Shown here one piece after another: positions 26,333 through 34,986 of a DNA stretch of 64,000 bases. Source of the stretch: Propionimicrobium sp. PCR01-08-3 (GTDB lineage: Bacteria > Actinomycetota > Actinomycetes > Propionibacteriales > Propionibacteriaceae). The stretch spans positions 558,001 through 622,000 of the forward strand of contig NZ_CP127390.1 of NCBI RefSeq assembly GCF_030286045.1, given 5' to 3'. The notes under the pieces are model-generated. The model saw only the letters and a program-made list of their open reading frames with translations, was not told the DNA's origin and searched no databases. The first letter of the stretch is position 1, and each line of letters begins with the position of its first letter. Position numbers and translations under genes: made by a program.

Positions 26333-27508
26333 GTGAGTCGCAGCACCATCGGAGTTATCGGGGGCGGGCAACTGGCCCGCATGATGTACGCGCCGGCCAT
26401 CAAACTGGGCATTGACCTGCGCCTGCTGGCCGAAGGGCCAGATGTCGGCGCAGCGAGGGTCTTCAAGCATGTGACGGTCGGGGACTACACCGATGAACAG
26501 ACCGTGCGCGACTTCGCGTCCGAATGCGACATCATCACCTTCGACCACGAGCACGTGCCCACCTCGATCCTGCGGCATCTGGAATCGGACGGAAAACTGG
26601 TGCGTCCGGGCCCGGATGCTTTGCAATACGCCCAGGACAAGCTCCTGATGCGCGAACGCCTGACCACGAGCCTGGACGCCCCGGCTCCGGTGTGGCAGGC
26701 CTGTGCCGATGCCGATGAGCTGAAGGCGTTCGGCGAGCGGATCGGGTTCCCGATCATCGCGAAGGCCAGCCGAGGCGGTTACGACGGCCACGGAGTGTGG
26801 AAGATCGAGACCTCCGACCAGGCGAGTATCCCGTTCGCCGAGGCGCTGAGCAGGTCGGCGGGCGAAAAGGTGGAGATCATCGGCGAGGAATTCGTCGATT
26901 TCGCCCGCGAGCTCTCGGTGATCGTGGTGCGCTCCCCATCGGGCCAGGCCGTCTGCTATCCGGTGTCGGAGACCATTCAGAAGGCCGGGGTGTGCCGTGA
27001 GACCATCACTCCCGCTCCCGGCCTGAGTGACGAACAGGCCACCCGGATCACCAAGCTCGGGCTGGATATCGCCGACGAACTCCAGATCACCGGCGTGCTC
27101 GCGGTCGAGTTGATGCAGCGCCGTGACGGCTCGGTGGTGGTCAACGAGTTGGCCATGCGTCCGCACAACACCGGCCATTGGACGATCGACGGCGCGCACA
27201 CCAGTCAGTTCGAGAACCACCTGCGCGCGGTGCTCGACCTGCCGCTGGGCGATCCACGGGCACGCGACCCATGGTGCGTGATGGTCAACGTGCTCGGCGG
27301 CAGCCACGAGGATCTGCCCAGCGAGCTGCTGCATTGCTTCGCCCGGGATCCGAAGCTGCGAGTCGAGTTGTACGGCAAGCAGGTGCGTCCGGGACGAAAA
27401 GTGGGGCACGTCAACTGCTACGGCGATGACCTGGACGAGGTGCGGGGCCGCGCCGAGCACGCCGCGCGCTACCTGATGGGTGAGATCGGCATGAAAGGCG
27501 AGAGATGA
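26333..27508 (+). CDS. purK: N5-carboxyaminoimidazole ribonucleotide synthase
   Basis: ATP-grasp enzyme of purine biosynthesis that converts AIR and bicarbonate to N5-CAIR, the substrate of PurE. 391 residues with the N-terminal [13 protein letters not shown], the ATP-grasp loop [15 protein letters not shown], the [14 protein letters not shown] strand and [23 protein letters not shown] near the active site. The GTG start follows a TANNNT box by six bases. It overlaps purE by four bases (ATGA). Confidence 0.96.
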   Translation: MSRSTIGVIGGGQLARMMYAPAIKLGIDLRLLAEGPDVGAARVFKHVTVGDYTDEQTVRDFASECDIITFDHEHVPTSILRHLESDGKLVRPGPDALQYAQDKLLMRERLTTSLDAPAPVWQACADADELKAFGERIGFPIIAKASRGGYDGHGVWKIETSDQASIPFAEALSRSAGEKVEIIGEEFVDFARELSVIVVRSPSGQAVCYPVSETIQKAGVCRETITPAPGLSDEQATRITKLGLDIADELQITGVLAVELMQRRDGSVVVNELAMRPHNTGHWTIDGAHTSQFENHLRAVLDLPLGDPRARDPWCVMVNVLGGSHEDLPSELLHCFARDPKLRVELYGKQVRPGRKVGHVNCYGDDLDEVRGRAEHAARYLMGEIGMKGER

Positions 27509-28023
27509 CAGCACAGGTGGGAATCGTGATGGGCTCCGACTCGGATTGGCCGACGATGAAACCGGCCGCCGAGGCCCTCGAGGAGTTCGGTATCGGCTAC
27601 GAAGCCGACGTTGTCTCGGCACACCGGATGCCCGAAGAAATGGTCCGCTACGGACGCGAGGCACACCAGCGCGGGCTCCGGTGCATCATCGCCGGCGCCG
27701 GGGGAGCGGCCCATCTGCCGGGGATGCTAGCCGCGCTGACGCCGCTGCCGGTGATCGGTGTGCCGGTGCCACTGAAGTACCTGGATGGCATGGATTCGCT
27801 TCTGTCCATCGTCCAGATGCCTGCCGGAGTTCCTGTGGCCACGGTCGCTATCGGGGGTGCGCGTAACGCCGGGCTGCTCGCGGTCCGTATTCTGGGTGCC
27901 AGCGACCCGGAACTCGCCGAGCAGATGGTGCAGTTCCAACAGAGCCTGCGTGACAGTGCGCTGGCCAAAGGGGAGCGTGTCCGCGAAGCAACAAACACAT
28001 CGACGAAGGCCGAGGGCAAATGA
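27505..28023 (+). CDS. purE: N5-CAIR mutase (class I PurE) with a repeat-encoded C-terminal tail
   Basis: Moves the carboxylate of N5-CAIR to C4. 172 residues: [18 protein letters not shown] (phosphate site), the SAHRMPEEM loop with the catalytic His, and [17 protein letters not shown]. The domain would normally finish near [12 protein letters not shown]. The last dozen residues ([13 protein letters not shown]) are encoded by the first tandem unit of the R1 palindromic repeat, which also supplies the stop codon. This small extension is unlikely to affect folding. It is co-transcribed with purK. Confidence 0.95.
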   Translation: MTAQVGIVMGSDSDWPTMKPAAEALEEFGIGYEADVVSAHRMPEEMVRYGREAHQRGLRCIIAGAGGAAHLPGMLAALTPLPVIGVPVPLKYLDGMDSLLSIVQMPAGVPVATVAIGGARNAGLLAVRILGASDPELAEQMVQFQQSLRDSALAKGERVREATNTSTKAEGK

Positions 28024-28166
28024 GCTCGCTCATCTGCCGAGGCCAAGGACGATGTCGAGTTACGAAGCAACAAACACATCGACGAAGGGCGAGAGCAATT
28101 GAGCTTGCTCGTATTGCCGAGGCCAAGGAAGAGGTTGAATTGCGAAGCAACGAGCACATCGAAAGG
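27984..28166 (+). repeat. Palindromic repeat R1, tandem copies B and C plus partial D
   Basis: Three units begin CGAAGCAACRARCACATCG at 27984, 28063 and 28143 (spacing 79 and 80). Units B and C contain core palindromes at 28008-28044 and 28087-28124; D stops after 24 bases. In B the palindrome extends outward with ACATCG (27997-28002) against CGATGT (28050-28055). The stem differs between copies by paired changes: CAAT/ATTG in C, CAGC/GCTG in copy A at 15.9 kb. The array overlaps the end of purE and fills the gap to the next gene. Confidence 0.85.
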
Positions 28167-28172
28167 TCCCCA

Positions 28173-28745
28173 GTGAAGAAAACCGCCAGGTTGATCGTCT
28201 CCCTGTTAGCTCTCGTTCTGGTATTGAGCGGGTGCTCGGGGTCACCAAACAGCGGGCAAAGCGCGGACGCGGCGTCCGGCCTGCTGGAGCGCTACGGACT
28301 CGCCTCACTGAGCACCGACGAGATCGTCGAACAGCTCGACCAATCCGACGAGCAGCGCCCGACCGAATTGATGGGGTCGGTCAAGCCGACCGAGTTGCTG
28401 CTCAGCGATGGCGAGGAGCAGGTCTCCCTGGAGATGCCGTCGGACCAGTTCTACATCTCGGTCGCGCCCTATCTCAGCCGCACCCACGACTGCTTCTTCC
28501 ATAACACCGGCACCTGCCAAGGCGAACTCGCCGATCAGCCCGTGCACCTCAACGTCACCGGCGCCGACGGCTCGGTGATCCTCGACGAGGACGTCACCAC
28601 CTACGCGAACGGTTTCGTCGGTTTCTGGGTTCCGGCCGGGAGCTCGGGCACCATCACCATCAGTCAGGACGGCAAGACGGGCAGCGTCCCGTTCTCGACC
28701 GGTGACCAGGACGCTACCTGCATCACAACCTTGAAGCTAACCTGA
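28173..28745 (+). CDS. cueP: CueP-family metal-binding lipoprotein
   Basis: 190 residues. Lipoprotein signal (KKTARLIVSLLALVLVLSGC) puts it on the outer face of the membrane. The mature domain matches CueP: DQFYISVAPYLSRTHDCFFH...GTCQGEL, then ANGFVGFWVPAG and a C-terminal CITTLKL. The cysteines and His of these motifs are the copper ligands in Salmonella CueP, a periplasmic copper protein. The GTG at 28173 sits just past the last repeat unit with AAAGG upstream; a longer frame would translate the repeats. Its stop overlaps the next start by one base. Confidence 0.85.
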   Translation: MKKTARLIVSLLALVLVLSGCSGSPNSGQSADAASGLLERYGLASLSTDEIVEQLDQSDEQRPTELMGSVKPTELLLSDGEEQVSLEMPSDQFYISVAPYLSRTHDCFFHNTGTCQGELADQPVHLNVTGADGSVILDEDVTTYANGFVGFWVPAGSSGTITISQDGKTGSVPFSTGDQDATCITTLKLT

Positions 28746-30484
28746 TGGACCTGGCCAAGGCTCCGATCGAATCCGATCTCGACCCGCTCGCATACCCGTG
28801 GTCGCCTCCCCGCGACAACGGGTTGATGGTCCCGACCAACGACCACGGCTATCTGCCGATGACCATCATGACCGGACGCCGGCTCGGCAAGGCGCGGTTG
28901 TTGATGTCGGACGGCTATCACACCAAGGGCTTGAGCAGCTACCTCGCCGCGCACGCTCAGACTCCGATGCGCGGACGCCACGTCGTGCTCGCGGTGGGGT
29001 CGAATGCCTCTCCCGAGGTGATGCGCAACAAGTTCCGGCGGCGTGGTTTCAATACCCCGCTGACGTTGCCGTTCGTGCGTTGCAGGGTCAGCAACCTGGC
29101 CGTCGGCTATATGCCCTTCGTCGCGCCACGCGGCTATGTGCCGGCCACCCCGATTCACGCACCGGGCGAACAGACCGTGCTGTGGGCGTCCTGGTTTGAC
29201 GACGATCAGCTTGCCGCGCTGGATTCGACCGAGCCCGGATATTCGTGCACCAGGCTGGCCTCGGCCGACTATCCGCTGGTCGTCGACATGCCCGGCGGGG
29301 AGCCCATCACCAGTTACTACGTCTACGAGGCCGATTCCGGCGTGATCGAGATCGGGGGCGAGCCGACCCGGCTGGGCAGCCAGCAGGACTTCTATCAGAC
29401 GATGGCCCAGGTTCCGCAATTCGCGGACGAATTCGGACGCCCCACCAGCGAGGTACTGGAGTGGCTGAAGATTCCCGAGCATCAAGATGAATTCGTGGCC
29501 AGGCTCGCCGAAGCAGGCCTGATCGGCCGGCGTCGGTTGAAGGGCGTGGACGAATCAGACAGCCCTTCGCGGGTGACCTACAGCTCGTCCCTCGGATTTG
29601 TGGCGCCCGAGAACATCGAGAACGCGATGCGAATTCAGCCGACTCGTGACGACATCGAACGCAACGGTGAGAACTGCATTCTCGTCCACCCGAGCCGGGC
29701 GACCGGCTTCGGGTCGCACGCGGTGCTCAGGCCGGCGCCGAATCTGCGTCTGGGACGCCCGGGGGTGCTCGGCAAGCTGATCGTCAGCCCCGATATCGAT
29801 CCCGACGAGATCGAAGTCGACCAGCTCCTACGAGATGGTCTCGGCCTGGATCTGCAGGAGTGGGTGACGATCGAACCCGCGACGGTTCCGGACGATCCTC
29901 TCGCCGACGCGCTGGTGGGTCGGCGTTATGCGACGGTTCGCGTGCAGGCGGCCGAGCATTCCCACGGGGAGACCGATCTGACCTTGCTGCATCCGGTGAT
30001 CATGACGTATCTGGGCCTGTCGGACGGCGACCATGTGGTTTATGAGGGGATGCCCGGGCCCGACGGCAAGGTAGGCGTGGCGCAGATGCGGGTCGGCATG
30101 ATTCCCGAGGACGTGCTGCTCCGCCGAGAGGCGCTCAGCGAGGGCGGATTGGACGCGCTCTATGCTTCCCCCGAGTCGGCTTTGGGCGTCTACCCCGATC
30201 TGCCGATGGTGTTGATGGACTCCGCCACCCGCACCAAGCTGAACCTCGGACCACACCGGCTGGCAGCGGTCCGGGTGCGTCCGAGCCGTCGGCACAAGCT
30301 GCTGGCGGAGGTACGTGAGGCAACCCTGGTGATGGCTGTCGCCGTGCTCGGCCTGGTGACGATCTCGAACAGCGTGGTTGTCGCGATCATCAGTGCCGTC
30401 CTGATCTCGCTGCTGGCGATCGGGGTCGGCCTGCTGCGGGTGCGCTCGGCAATCGGCACCTCGAGGAAGGCCGAGCGCAATTGA
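28745..30484 (+). CDS. Large protein with a gamma-glutamylcyclotransferase-like domain and C-terminal membrane helices, unknown
   Basis: 579 residues. Residues about 80-210 resemble the gamma-glutamylcyclotransferase fold (VVLAVGSNASPEVMRNKF, then a late EPGYSCTRL). The middle (about 330-490) is a soluble beta-rich region with RYATVRVQAAEHSHGETDLTLLHPVIM. Residues about 525-560 form two hydrophobic helices (ATLVMAVAVLGLVTISNSVVVAIISAVLISLLAIGVGLL). I know no family with this layout. The last residues (SRKAERN) are encoded by a fragment of repeat R1. It starts one base inside the cueP stop, so it is co-expressed with cueP and perhaps purKE. Confidence 0.7.
   Translation: MDLAKAPIESDLDPLAYPWSPPRDNGLMVPTNDHGYLPMTIMTGRRLGKARLLMSDGYHTKGLSSYLAAHAQTPMRGRHVVLAVGSNASPEVMRNKFRRRGFNTPLTLPFVRCRVSNLAVGYMPFVAPRGYVPATPIHAPGEQTVLWASWFDDDQLAALDSTEPGYSCTRLASADYPLVVDMPGGEPITSYYVYEADSGVIEIGGEPTRLGSQQDFYQTMAQVPQFADEFGRPTSEVLEWLKIPEHQDEFVARLAEAGLIGRRRLKGVDESDSPSRVTYSSSLGFVAPENIENAMRIQPTRDDIERNGENCILVHPSRATGFGSHAVLRPAPNLRLGRPGVLGKLIVSPDIDPDEIEVDQLLRDGLGLDLQEWVTIEPATVPDDPLADALVGRRYATVRVQAAEHSHGETDLTLLHPVIMTYLGLSDGDHVVYEGMPGPDGKVGVAQMRVGMIPEDVLLRREALSEGGLDALYASPESALGVYPDLPMVLMDSATRTKLNLGPHRLAAVRVRPSRRHKLLAEVREATLVMAVAVLGLVTISNSVVVAIISAVLISLLAIGVGLLRVRSAIGTSRKAERN
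30463..30483 (-). repeat. R1 repeat fragment at the 3' end of the GGCT-like gene
   Basis: GAGGAAGGCCGAGCGCA is identical to 17 bases at the edge of R1 copy A (reverse complement of 15907-15923), and is followed by ATTGA as in copy C. It ends with the gene's stop codon. Only one arm of the palindrome is present. Confidence 0.6.
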
Positions 30485-30619
30485 AGCAGTAGTCACCTCA
30501 AGCAAGCCCGAGCGCTAAACGTGCGAAACGTCGGTTTCGGTGCCCGGGTTCACCTTTTCTCGTGAATATTCGGGGTGCCACAACGTGGTGCTGTGGAGCA
30601 CCGGACGATTGCTGCGTCC

Positions 30620-31822
30620 TCAGTCGGCGAGCGTCAGACCCTGCCGCCAATTCAGCCGTCCACCGGTGCGCAGCAACGCCCGGCGGTAGATCCGCTCGCC
30701 TAGCAGCACCATCAGGGCGGCGAAGACCAGGTTGGCCACCAGCGCCAGCAGCGGCTCCCACCAGCTGACGGAGCCTTCGAGCAGCCGGGACGGCATCAAC
30801 ACGGCCGAGACGATGGGTACGAAGCTGAGCACGATGCGGACGGTTCCCGAAGCGGCGAAGGCAGCGAGATAGACCGCCATGATCAGCCACATCAGCGGAG
30901 TCGAGGTCTGATTCAGGTCTTCGCTTCGGGTGCCCAGTGCCCCGGCGGCTGCCCAGATGCAGGCGAGCGCCAAGAAGCCGGCCAGGAAGAAGATCAGGAA
31001 CCAGGCCGACGCGGTCACGAAATCCGGGAGGAAATCCCGGGCCGGGGTGAAGGCCACGCCGATCAGCCCTGCGGCCAGCAGGAAAAGGACCTGTGCGAAG
31101 GCGATCAGCGTATTGCCGATAACTTTGCCGGCCAGCAACTGGCGGACCGGGATGACCGCGACGAGAATCTCGACGATGCGAGATTGTTTCTCCTCGATCA
31201 CCGAGGTGGCGATCTGCATGCCGTAGGTCATCGAGCTCATCATGAACAGCACACCGAAGACCACCGCGGCTATATAGGCGGCCGGGCCGGCTGTGCTGGA
31301 TACGGTCAGCAGGTCGACATCGACCCGGGTCTGCGCCTCGACCTGCGCGGTAGTGACGCCGGCCTGCTCGGCCAGCTCGGCGATCGTCTGGGCGCGCAAT
31401 GTCTCGGTCAGCTGGCTGACGAAGGTGTCGTCGGGCTCGGATTCCCAGGTGGTGACCCACCCGGAGTCGTCATGATGCAGATAGACGTCGGCGTCCCCGG
31501 CCATCACCTGCGAGGTGGCTTGATCCGCGCTGTCCAGTTCGGTGACCACGATGGCGTCATCGGAGCCGGACTGCTGCAGCTGGGTGTCCATCGCGGTGGC
31601 GACCGCGGCTGCTTCGGGTGTGGTGACGACGACATCGGTGGTGTCGGCGCGCCCGCTGATCAGGAAACCGACCGCGAATCCGGCGACGATGATGCCCAAG
31701 GTGGTCAACGTTCCGATGATGAACGCTTTGTCGGTGACCTTGACCACGATCTCGCGGATCGTGACGAGCAGCCAGGCCGGCCGGCGTCCGGAGTTGTTTG
31801 TCGATTCAGGGGTCGGGGTCAT
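30620..31822 (-). CDS. ABC-2 type transporter permease (NatB-like)
   Basis: 400 residues: one N-terminal transmembrane helix after a short cytoplasmic tail, a large extracytoplasmic domain (about 65-185), then five or six helices (from AAYIAAVVFGVLFMMSSMTYG onward) with the conserved SVIEEKQSRIVEILVAVIP coupling motif of Na+/drug exporters of the ABC-2 class. It pairs with the ATPase encoded just upstream; the genes overlap by four bases. The exported substrate is unknown. Confidence 0.9.
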   Translation of the reverse strand: MTPTPESTNNSGRRPAWLLVTIREIVVKVTDKAFIIGTLTTLGIIVAGFAVGFLISGRADTTDVVVTTPEAAAVATAMDTQLQQSGSDDAIVVTELDSADQATSQVMAGDADVYLHHDDSGWVTTWESEPDDTFVSQLTETLRAQTIAELAEQAGVTTAQVEAQTRVDVDLLTVSSTAGPAAYIAAVVFGVLFMMSSMTYGMQIATSVIEEKQSRIVEILVAVIPVRQLLAGKVIGNTLIAFAQVLFLLAAGLIGVAFTPARDFLPDFVTASAWFLIFFLAGFLALACIWAAAGALGTRSEDLNQTSTPLMWLIMAVYLAAFAASGTVRIVLSFVPIVSAVLMPSRLLEGSVSWWEPLLALVANLVFAALMVLLGERIYRRALLRTGGRLNWRQGLTLAD

Positions 31823-32700
31823 GAGGCCACCTCCCGGTAGATCTCGGACAGGGTCTGGCGTACCTTTGCGAACTCGATGACATGGCCACGCTGAAGTGCC
31901 TGAGCCAGCAGTTCGTCGGCGGCGCCGGGATCAAGGATCTCGATCACGGCCGTGCCGCCGGCGACCTCGTCCACCCTCAGGCCCGGCACGTCGCGTACCC
32001 AGGAAGCGTCGGTGTCGGTGACCAGCCGATGCCTGGTGGGCCCGCGTGATTCGAGTTCGTCCTTGCTGCCCGCGGCCACCACTCGTCCATTTGCCAGGAT
32101 CACCAGGCCGTCGCAAAGCCGGTCGATCAGGTCGAGTTGATGGCTGCTGAACAACACCGGCACTCCGCCGGCGGCCCGTTCGGCCAGCAGTGCGGCCATC
32201 TGGTCGACGGCTTTCGGGTCCAGGCCGCTGAACGGCTCGTCCAAGATCAATCCGATCGGGCGTGCCATCACCGCCGCCGCGATCTGGACGCGCTGCTGGT
32301 TGCCCAGGCTGAGCTTCTCGAGTTTGTCCTTCAGCCTGTCGCCCAGCCCGAAACGCTCCATCAATTCGGACGCCTCGGCCTCGGCCGCCTGGCTGCTCAT
32401 GCCCTTCAGCCTGGCCAGGTAGATCAGTTGCCGGCCTATCGGCTGCTTGGCGTACAGCCCACGTTCTTCGGGCATATAACCGAAGCGTGAACGATCGTTC
32501 TGAGTTATCGGACGGCCATCCCACCTGACGGCACCGCCATCGGGCGCCAGCAGCCCCATGATCATGCGCATCGTGGTGGTCTTGCCTGCGCCATTGCCGC
32601 CGACGAAACCGATCATCTGCCCCGCCGGCACGGTGAAGGAGATGTCGTCGACGGCTCTCAGCTGGCCGAAGGTTCGGACCAGGTGGTCTACCTCAAGCAT
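31819..32700 (-). CDS. ABC transporter ATP-binding protein
   Basis: 293 residues. Walker A GGNGAGKTT, Q-loop YMPEERGLYAKQP, signature LSLGNQQRVQIAAAVM, Walker B LILDEPFSGLDPKA and the switch His in LFSSHQLDLIDRL are all present. A C-terminal 70-residue domain is typical of NatA/BcrA-like exporters. The ATG at 32700 is chosen for its GAGGAG upstream. It energises the permease encoded by the next gene, which it overlaps by four bases. Confidence 0.93.
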   Translation of the reverse strand: MLEVDHLVRTFGQLRAVDDISFTVPAGQMIGFVGGNGAGKTTTMRMIMGLLAPDGGAVRWDGRPITQNDRSRFGYMPEERGLYAKQPIGRQLIYLARLKGMSSQAAEAEASELMERFGLGDRLKDKLEKLSLGNQQRVQIAAAVMARPIGLILDEPFSGLDPKAVDQMAALLAERAAGGVPVLFSSHQLDLIDRLCDGLVILANGRVVAAGSKDELESRGPTRHRLVTDTDASWVRDVPGLRVDEVAGGTAVIEILDPGAADELLAQALQRGHVIEFAKVRQTLSEIYREVAS

Positions 32701-32906
32701 GCGGATTGCTCCTCTCGGTCGGTGTGCGGCCGTGCTGCCACGATAGACAACGCCGGCCTGAGAGCCTCCGCAATTCGGGATGTTCGGCGCGGTCATGGAA
32801 TGGCCGTCCCGTCTGAAAATAGCCGATATCGCGCGTATCAGTAGATGCCATGGTGAGGTCCCGGGGCGGGAACATGGGGGTCACTAGCGGGGGCGCCGCC
32901 ATAGCC

Positions 32907-34151
32907 CTAGCTTGTGAAGCGCTCCAGGCCGTCGGTGTTGCCGGCCGCGATCTGAGCGAACATCTCGGACGCGGCCGCGTCATCCCACATCACCACCGAG
33001 GCGCCATCATCTGTCCAGCCCTCGGTGCTGGCGATCGGCACCACCAACGACAGGCCGCTGTCGCCCGACACGCTCATCAAGGCCAAGCCGGCGCCGGCCA
33101 GATCACCGATGCCGGTCTGATCGCCTTTGGCGAGCATGTCCGAAACGGCCATGGTGGTGTTCCAATACCGGATCGGGTTGAGGATGGTGGCCGGGGTCGC
33201 TGCCTTCTTGACGACCTTGCCGATCACTTCGCGTTGCCGCTTGGCCCGCCCGATGTCGCCCTCCGGGTCCGCATAACGCATCCGCACATAGGCGAGCGCC
33301 ATGGTTCCGTCGATATCGGAGCAGCCGGCCGGCAGGTCGAGGCCCGAAAAGTCGTCCTGCACGGCCTCGTCGACGCAGACCTCGATGCCGCCGACCGCGT
33401 CCACCAGATCGGTGAACCCGTCGAAACCGATCTCCAGATAGCCGTCGAGCTGCACACCTGTGGCCTGCTCGACGGTGTCCTCCAGCAGCGCGGCGCCGCC
33501 GTAGGAGTAGGCGGCGTTCAGCTTGTCTTCGCCGTATCCGGGAATCGTGACGTAGGAATCTCGGGGCAAGCTGATCAGCACCGACTGCCCCCTGAGGGGA
33601 CGATAGAGGATCAGCATGGTGTCGGCCCGTGCTCCGTCGACGCCCTCCCTGGAGTCGGAGCCGACCAGCAAGACCGCGGTTCCGGGCTGGGTCGCCATCT
33701 CGGCGGTGGACTCTTCGATCGACCCCATCTTGTTGAGTGCATGTACCGGTACCGCCACCAGCCACACGACGAACGCGATGAGCAGCACGAGTATGGTGCG
33801 GCCGAGCCGGAAGCGATGGCGCCTGCGAACCTTGGCTGGACGCGGCGGGCGGCCGGGTCGGTCGGCTCGAGAACCTTGGTGCCGACCGCCGGGGGACCGC
33901 CCCGGCTGCCCGGACCCGGTCTGATGGCGGGGCGGCGCCGCTACCGGTTCTGGCCTGTGGACGTATTCGTCGGCCTCGACCTTTGCGTTGAACTCGGACA
34001 CGTCATAGGACGGTGGAGAGACCCGCGGACGTCCGGAATCGTCGGCGGCCGGGGTGGAATCGCCGTTGTCGGATGGTGAAGACGAGTTGCCAGATGATGA
34101 TCGGCCGTAGAGCCAATCGAGGTCTGCCTGCCGGTCACCGTCGTCAGTCAT
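32907..34151 (-). CDS. LytR-CpsA-Psr (LCP) family cell-wall ligase
   Basis: 414 residues. A disordered Pro/Ser/Arg-rich cytoplasmic tail (1-110) leads to one transmembrane helix (GRTILVLLIAFVVWLVAVPV) and an extracytoplasmic LCP domain with DSREGVDGARADTMLIL, the arginine-bearing ISLPRDSYVTIPG, NAAYSYGG and RMRYADPEGDIGRAKRQ. LCP enzymes attach glycopolymers to peptidoglycan from polyprenyl-phosphate carriers. The mannose-activation gene nearby fits a role in glycopolymer attachment, though the donor is not identified. A TANNNT box seven bases before the ATG suggests a leaderless mRNA. Confidence 0.93.
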   Translation of the reverse strand: MTDDGDRQADLDWLYGRSSSGNSSSPSDNGDSTPAADDSGRPRVSPPSYDVSEFNAKVEADEYVHRPEPVAAPPRHQTGSGQPGRSPGGRHQGSRADRPGRPPRPAKVRRRHRFRLGRTILVLLIAFVVWLVAVPVHALNKMGSIEESTAEMATQPGTAVLLVGSDSREGVDGARADTMLILYRPLRGQSVLISLPRDSYVTIPGYGEDKLNAAYSYGGAALLEDTVEQATGVQLDGYLEIGFDGFTDLVDAVGGIEVCVDEAVQDDFSGLDLPAGCSDIDGTMALAYVRMRYADPEGDIGRAKRQREVIGKVVKKAATPATILNPIRYWNTTMAVSDMLAKGDQTGIGDLAGAGLALMSVSGDSGLSLVVPIASTEGWTDDGASVVMWDDAAASEMFAQIAAGNTDGLERFTS

Positions 34152-34164
34152 GTCAGTCAGCGTA
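34152..34164 (-). promoter_or_regulatory. Candidate leaderless promoter -10 for the LCP gene
   Basis: On the minus strand TACGCT (34164-34159) is seven bases before the ATG at 34151, inside the end of the upstream gene. Confidence 0.45.
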
Positions 34165-34905
34165 TGCCTGCCGACTAAGCGTCGCCCGTTCCTGAGTGGC
34201 CAGCGAGTCGAGTTGATCGACCGTTCCGCCGACTGCTATCACGCTGGAGCCCCCGCCCAGAACCGGGGCTATCAAGGTCTGGCAGAGGGTCGTCCACGGA
34301 TCTGCACCGGGAACGATCAACTGTCGTTCGCTCGACGGTGGGACCGCCGTCAACTCGTCCCAATTCTTTTGGCAGTCGCCCGCCTCGAAGCAGATCGGGC
34401 TCTCCGGCGCCACGCGCCAATGCACATCGGGCTGACTGAGTACTTCCGCGTAGTCGGTGACTCCGGCCGGACGATCCGCAAACCCTGCGCCAAGGGGGTG
34501 CAGGGAGCATGCGATGGTCTCGACCCCGGGGACCGGATGCGGGGTCTGCGGGCCGATGACGGCGGCGTCCAGAAGATCGATCGAGGCCAACTGCTCACGG
34601 GGCGACGCGACCACCTGCCCACCCAGCTGCCAGATCGCCATCGTCCACACCAGTCCCACCCAGTGCCCGGGATCGGTGATGATGAGCGTGTTGGCGACCC
34701 GCGGCAGATCTTCGACATCCATCGACACCAGCAGGTTCGCCGATTTGTCGACCCAGTTCGCGAACGTCTTACCCGACAGCTCGGTGCGCGACCCGGCACC
34801 GAGGTCGTACCACGTGATCAGCGGAGCCGCGCCGAGCGTGGCAACCCGGTGTTCAAGCACAGCCGACAGGTCGCCCGGTTCCAAGGTGTTCGCGGGTAAA
34901 GCCAT
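34153..34905 (-). CDS. TIGR03089-family protein (truncated AMP-ligase-like)
   Basis: 250 residues recognised as the actinobacterial TIGR03089 family. The N-terminus (PLITWYDLGAGSRTELSGKTFANWVDKSANLLV) resembles the first domain of acyl/aryl-CoA adenylating enzymes, but the ATP- and CoA-binding motifs of a complete ligase are absent. The role is unknown. In relatives it lies next to LCP and manC genes, as here. The chosen ATG is six bases after TACCAT; the longer frame reaches almost to manC. Confidence 0.85.
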   Translation of the reverse strand: MALPANTLEPGDLSAVLEHRVATLGAAPLITWYDLGAGSRTELSGKTFANWVDKSANLLVSMDVEDLPRVANTLIITDPGHWVGLVWTMAIWQLGGQVVASPREQLASIDLLDAAVIGPQTPHPVPGVETIACSLHPLGAGFADRPAGVTDYAEVLSQPDVHWRVAPESPICFEAGDCQKNWDELTAVPPSSERQLIVPGADPWTTLCQTLIAPVLGGGSSVIAVGGTVDQLDSLATQERATLSRQAYAD

Positions 34906-34917
34906 TGGTCCATGGTA
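34906..34917 (-). promoter_or_regulatory. Candidate leaderless promoter -10 for the TIGR03089 gene
   Basis: On the minus strand TACCAT (34917-34912) is six bases before the ATG at 34905. Confidence 0.45.
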
Positions 34918-34974
34918 TTGCAGGAGAGCGACCTCGCGCGCCCGGCCGAACGATCCCATCGGATGCGATTCGGC

Positions 34975-34986
34975 TAAATTAGCGGT
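34975..34986 (+). promoter_or_regulatory. Candidate leaderless promoter -10 for manC
   Basis: TAAATT (34975-34980) is six bases before the GTG at 34987, with no Shine-Dalgarno. Confidence 0.5.
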
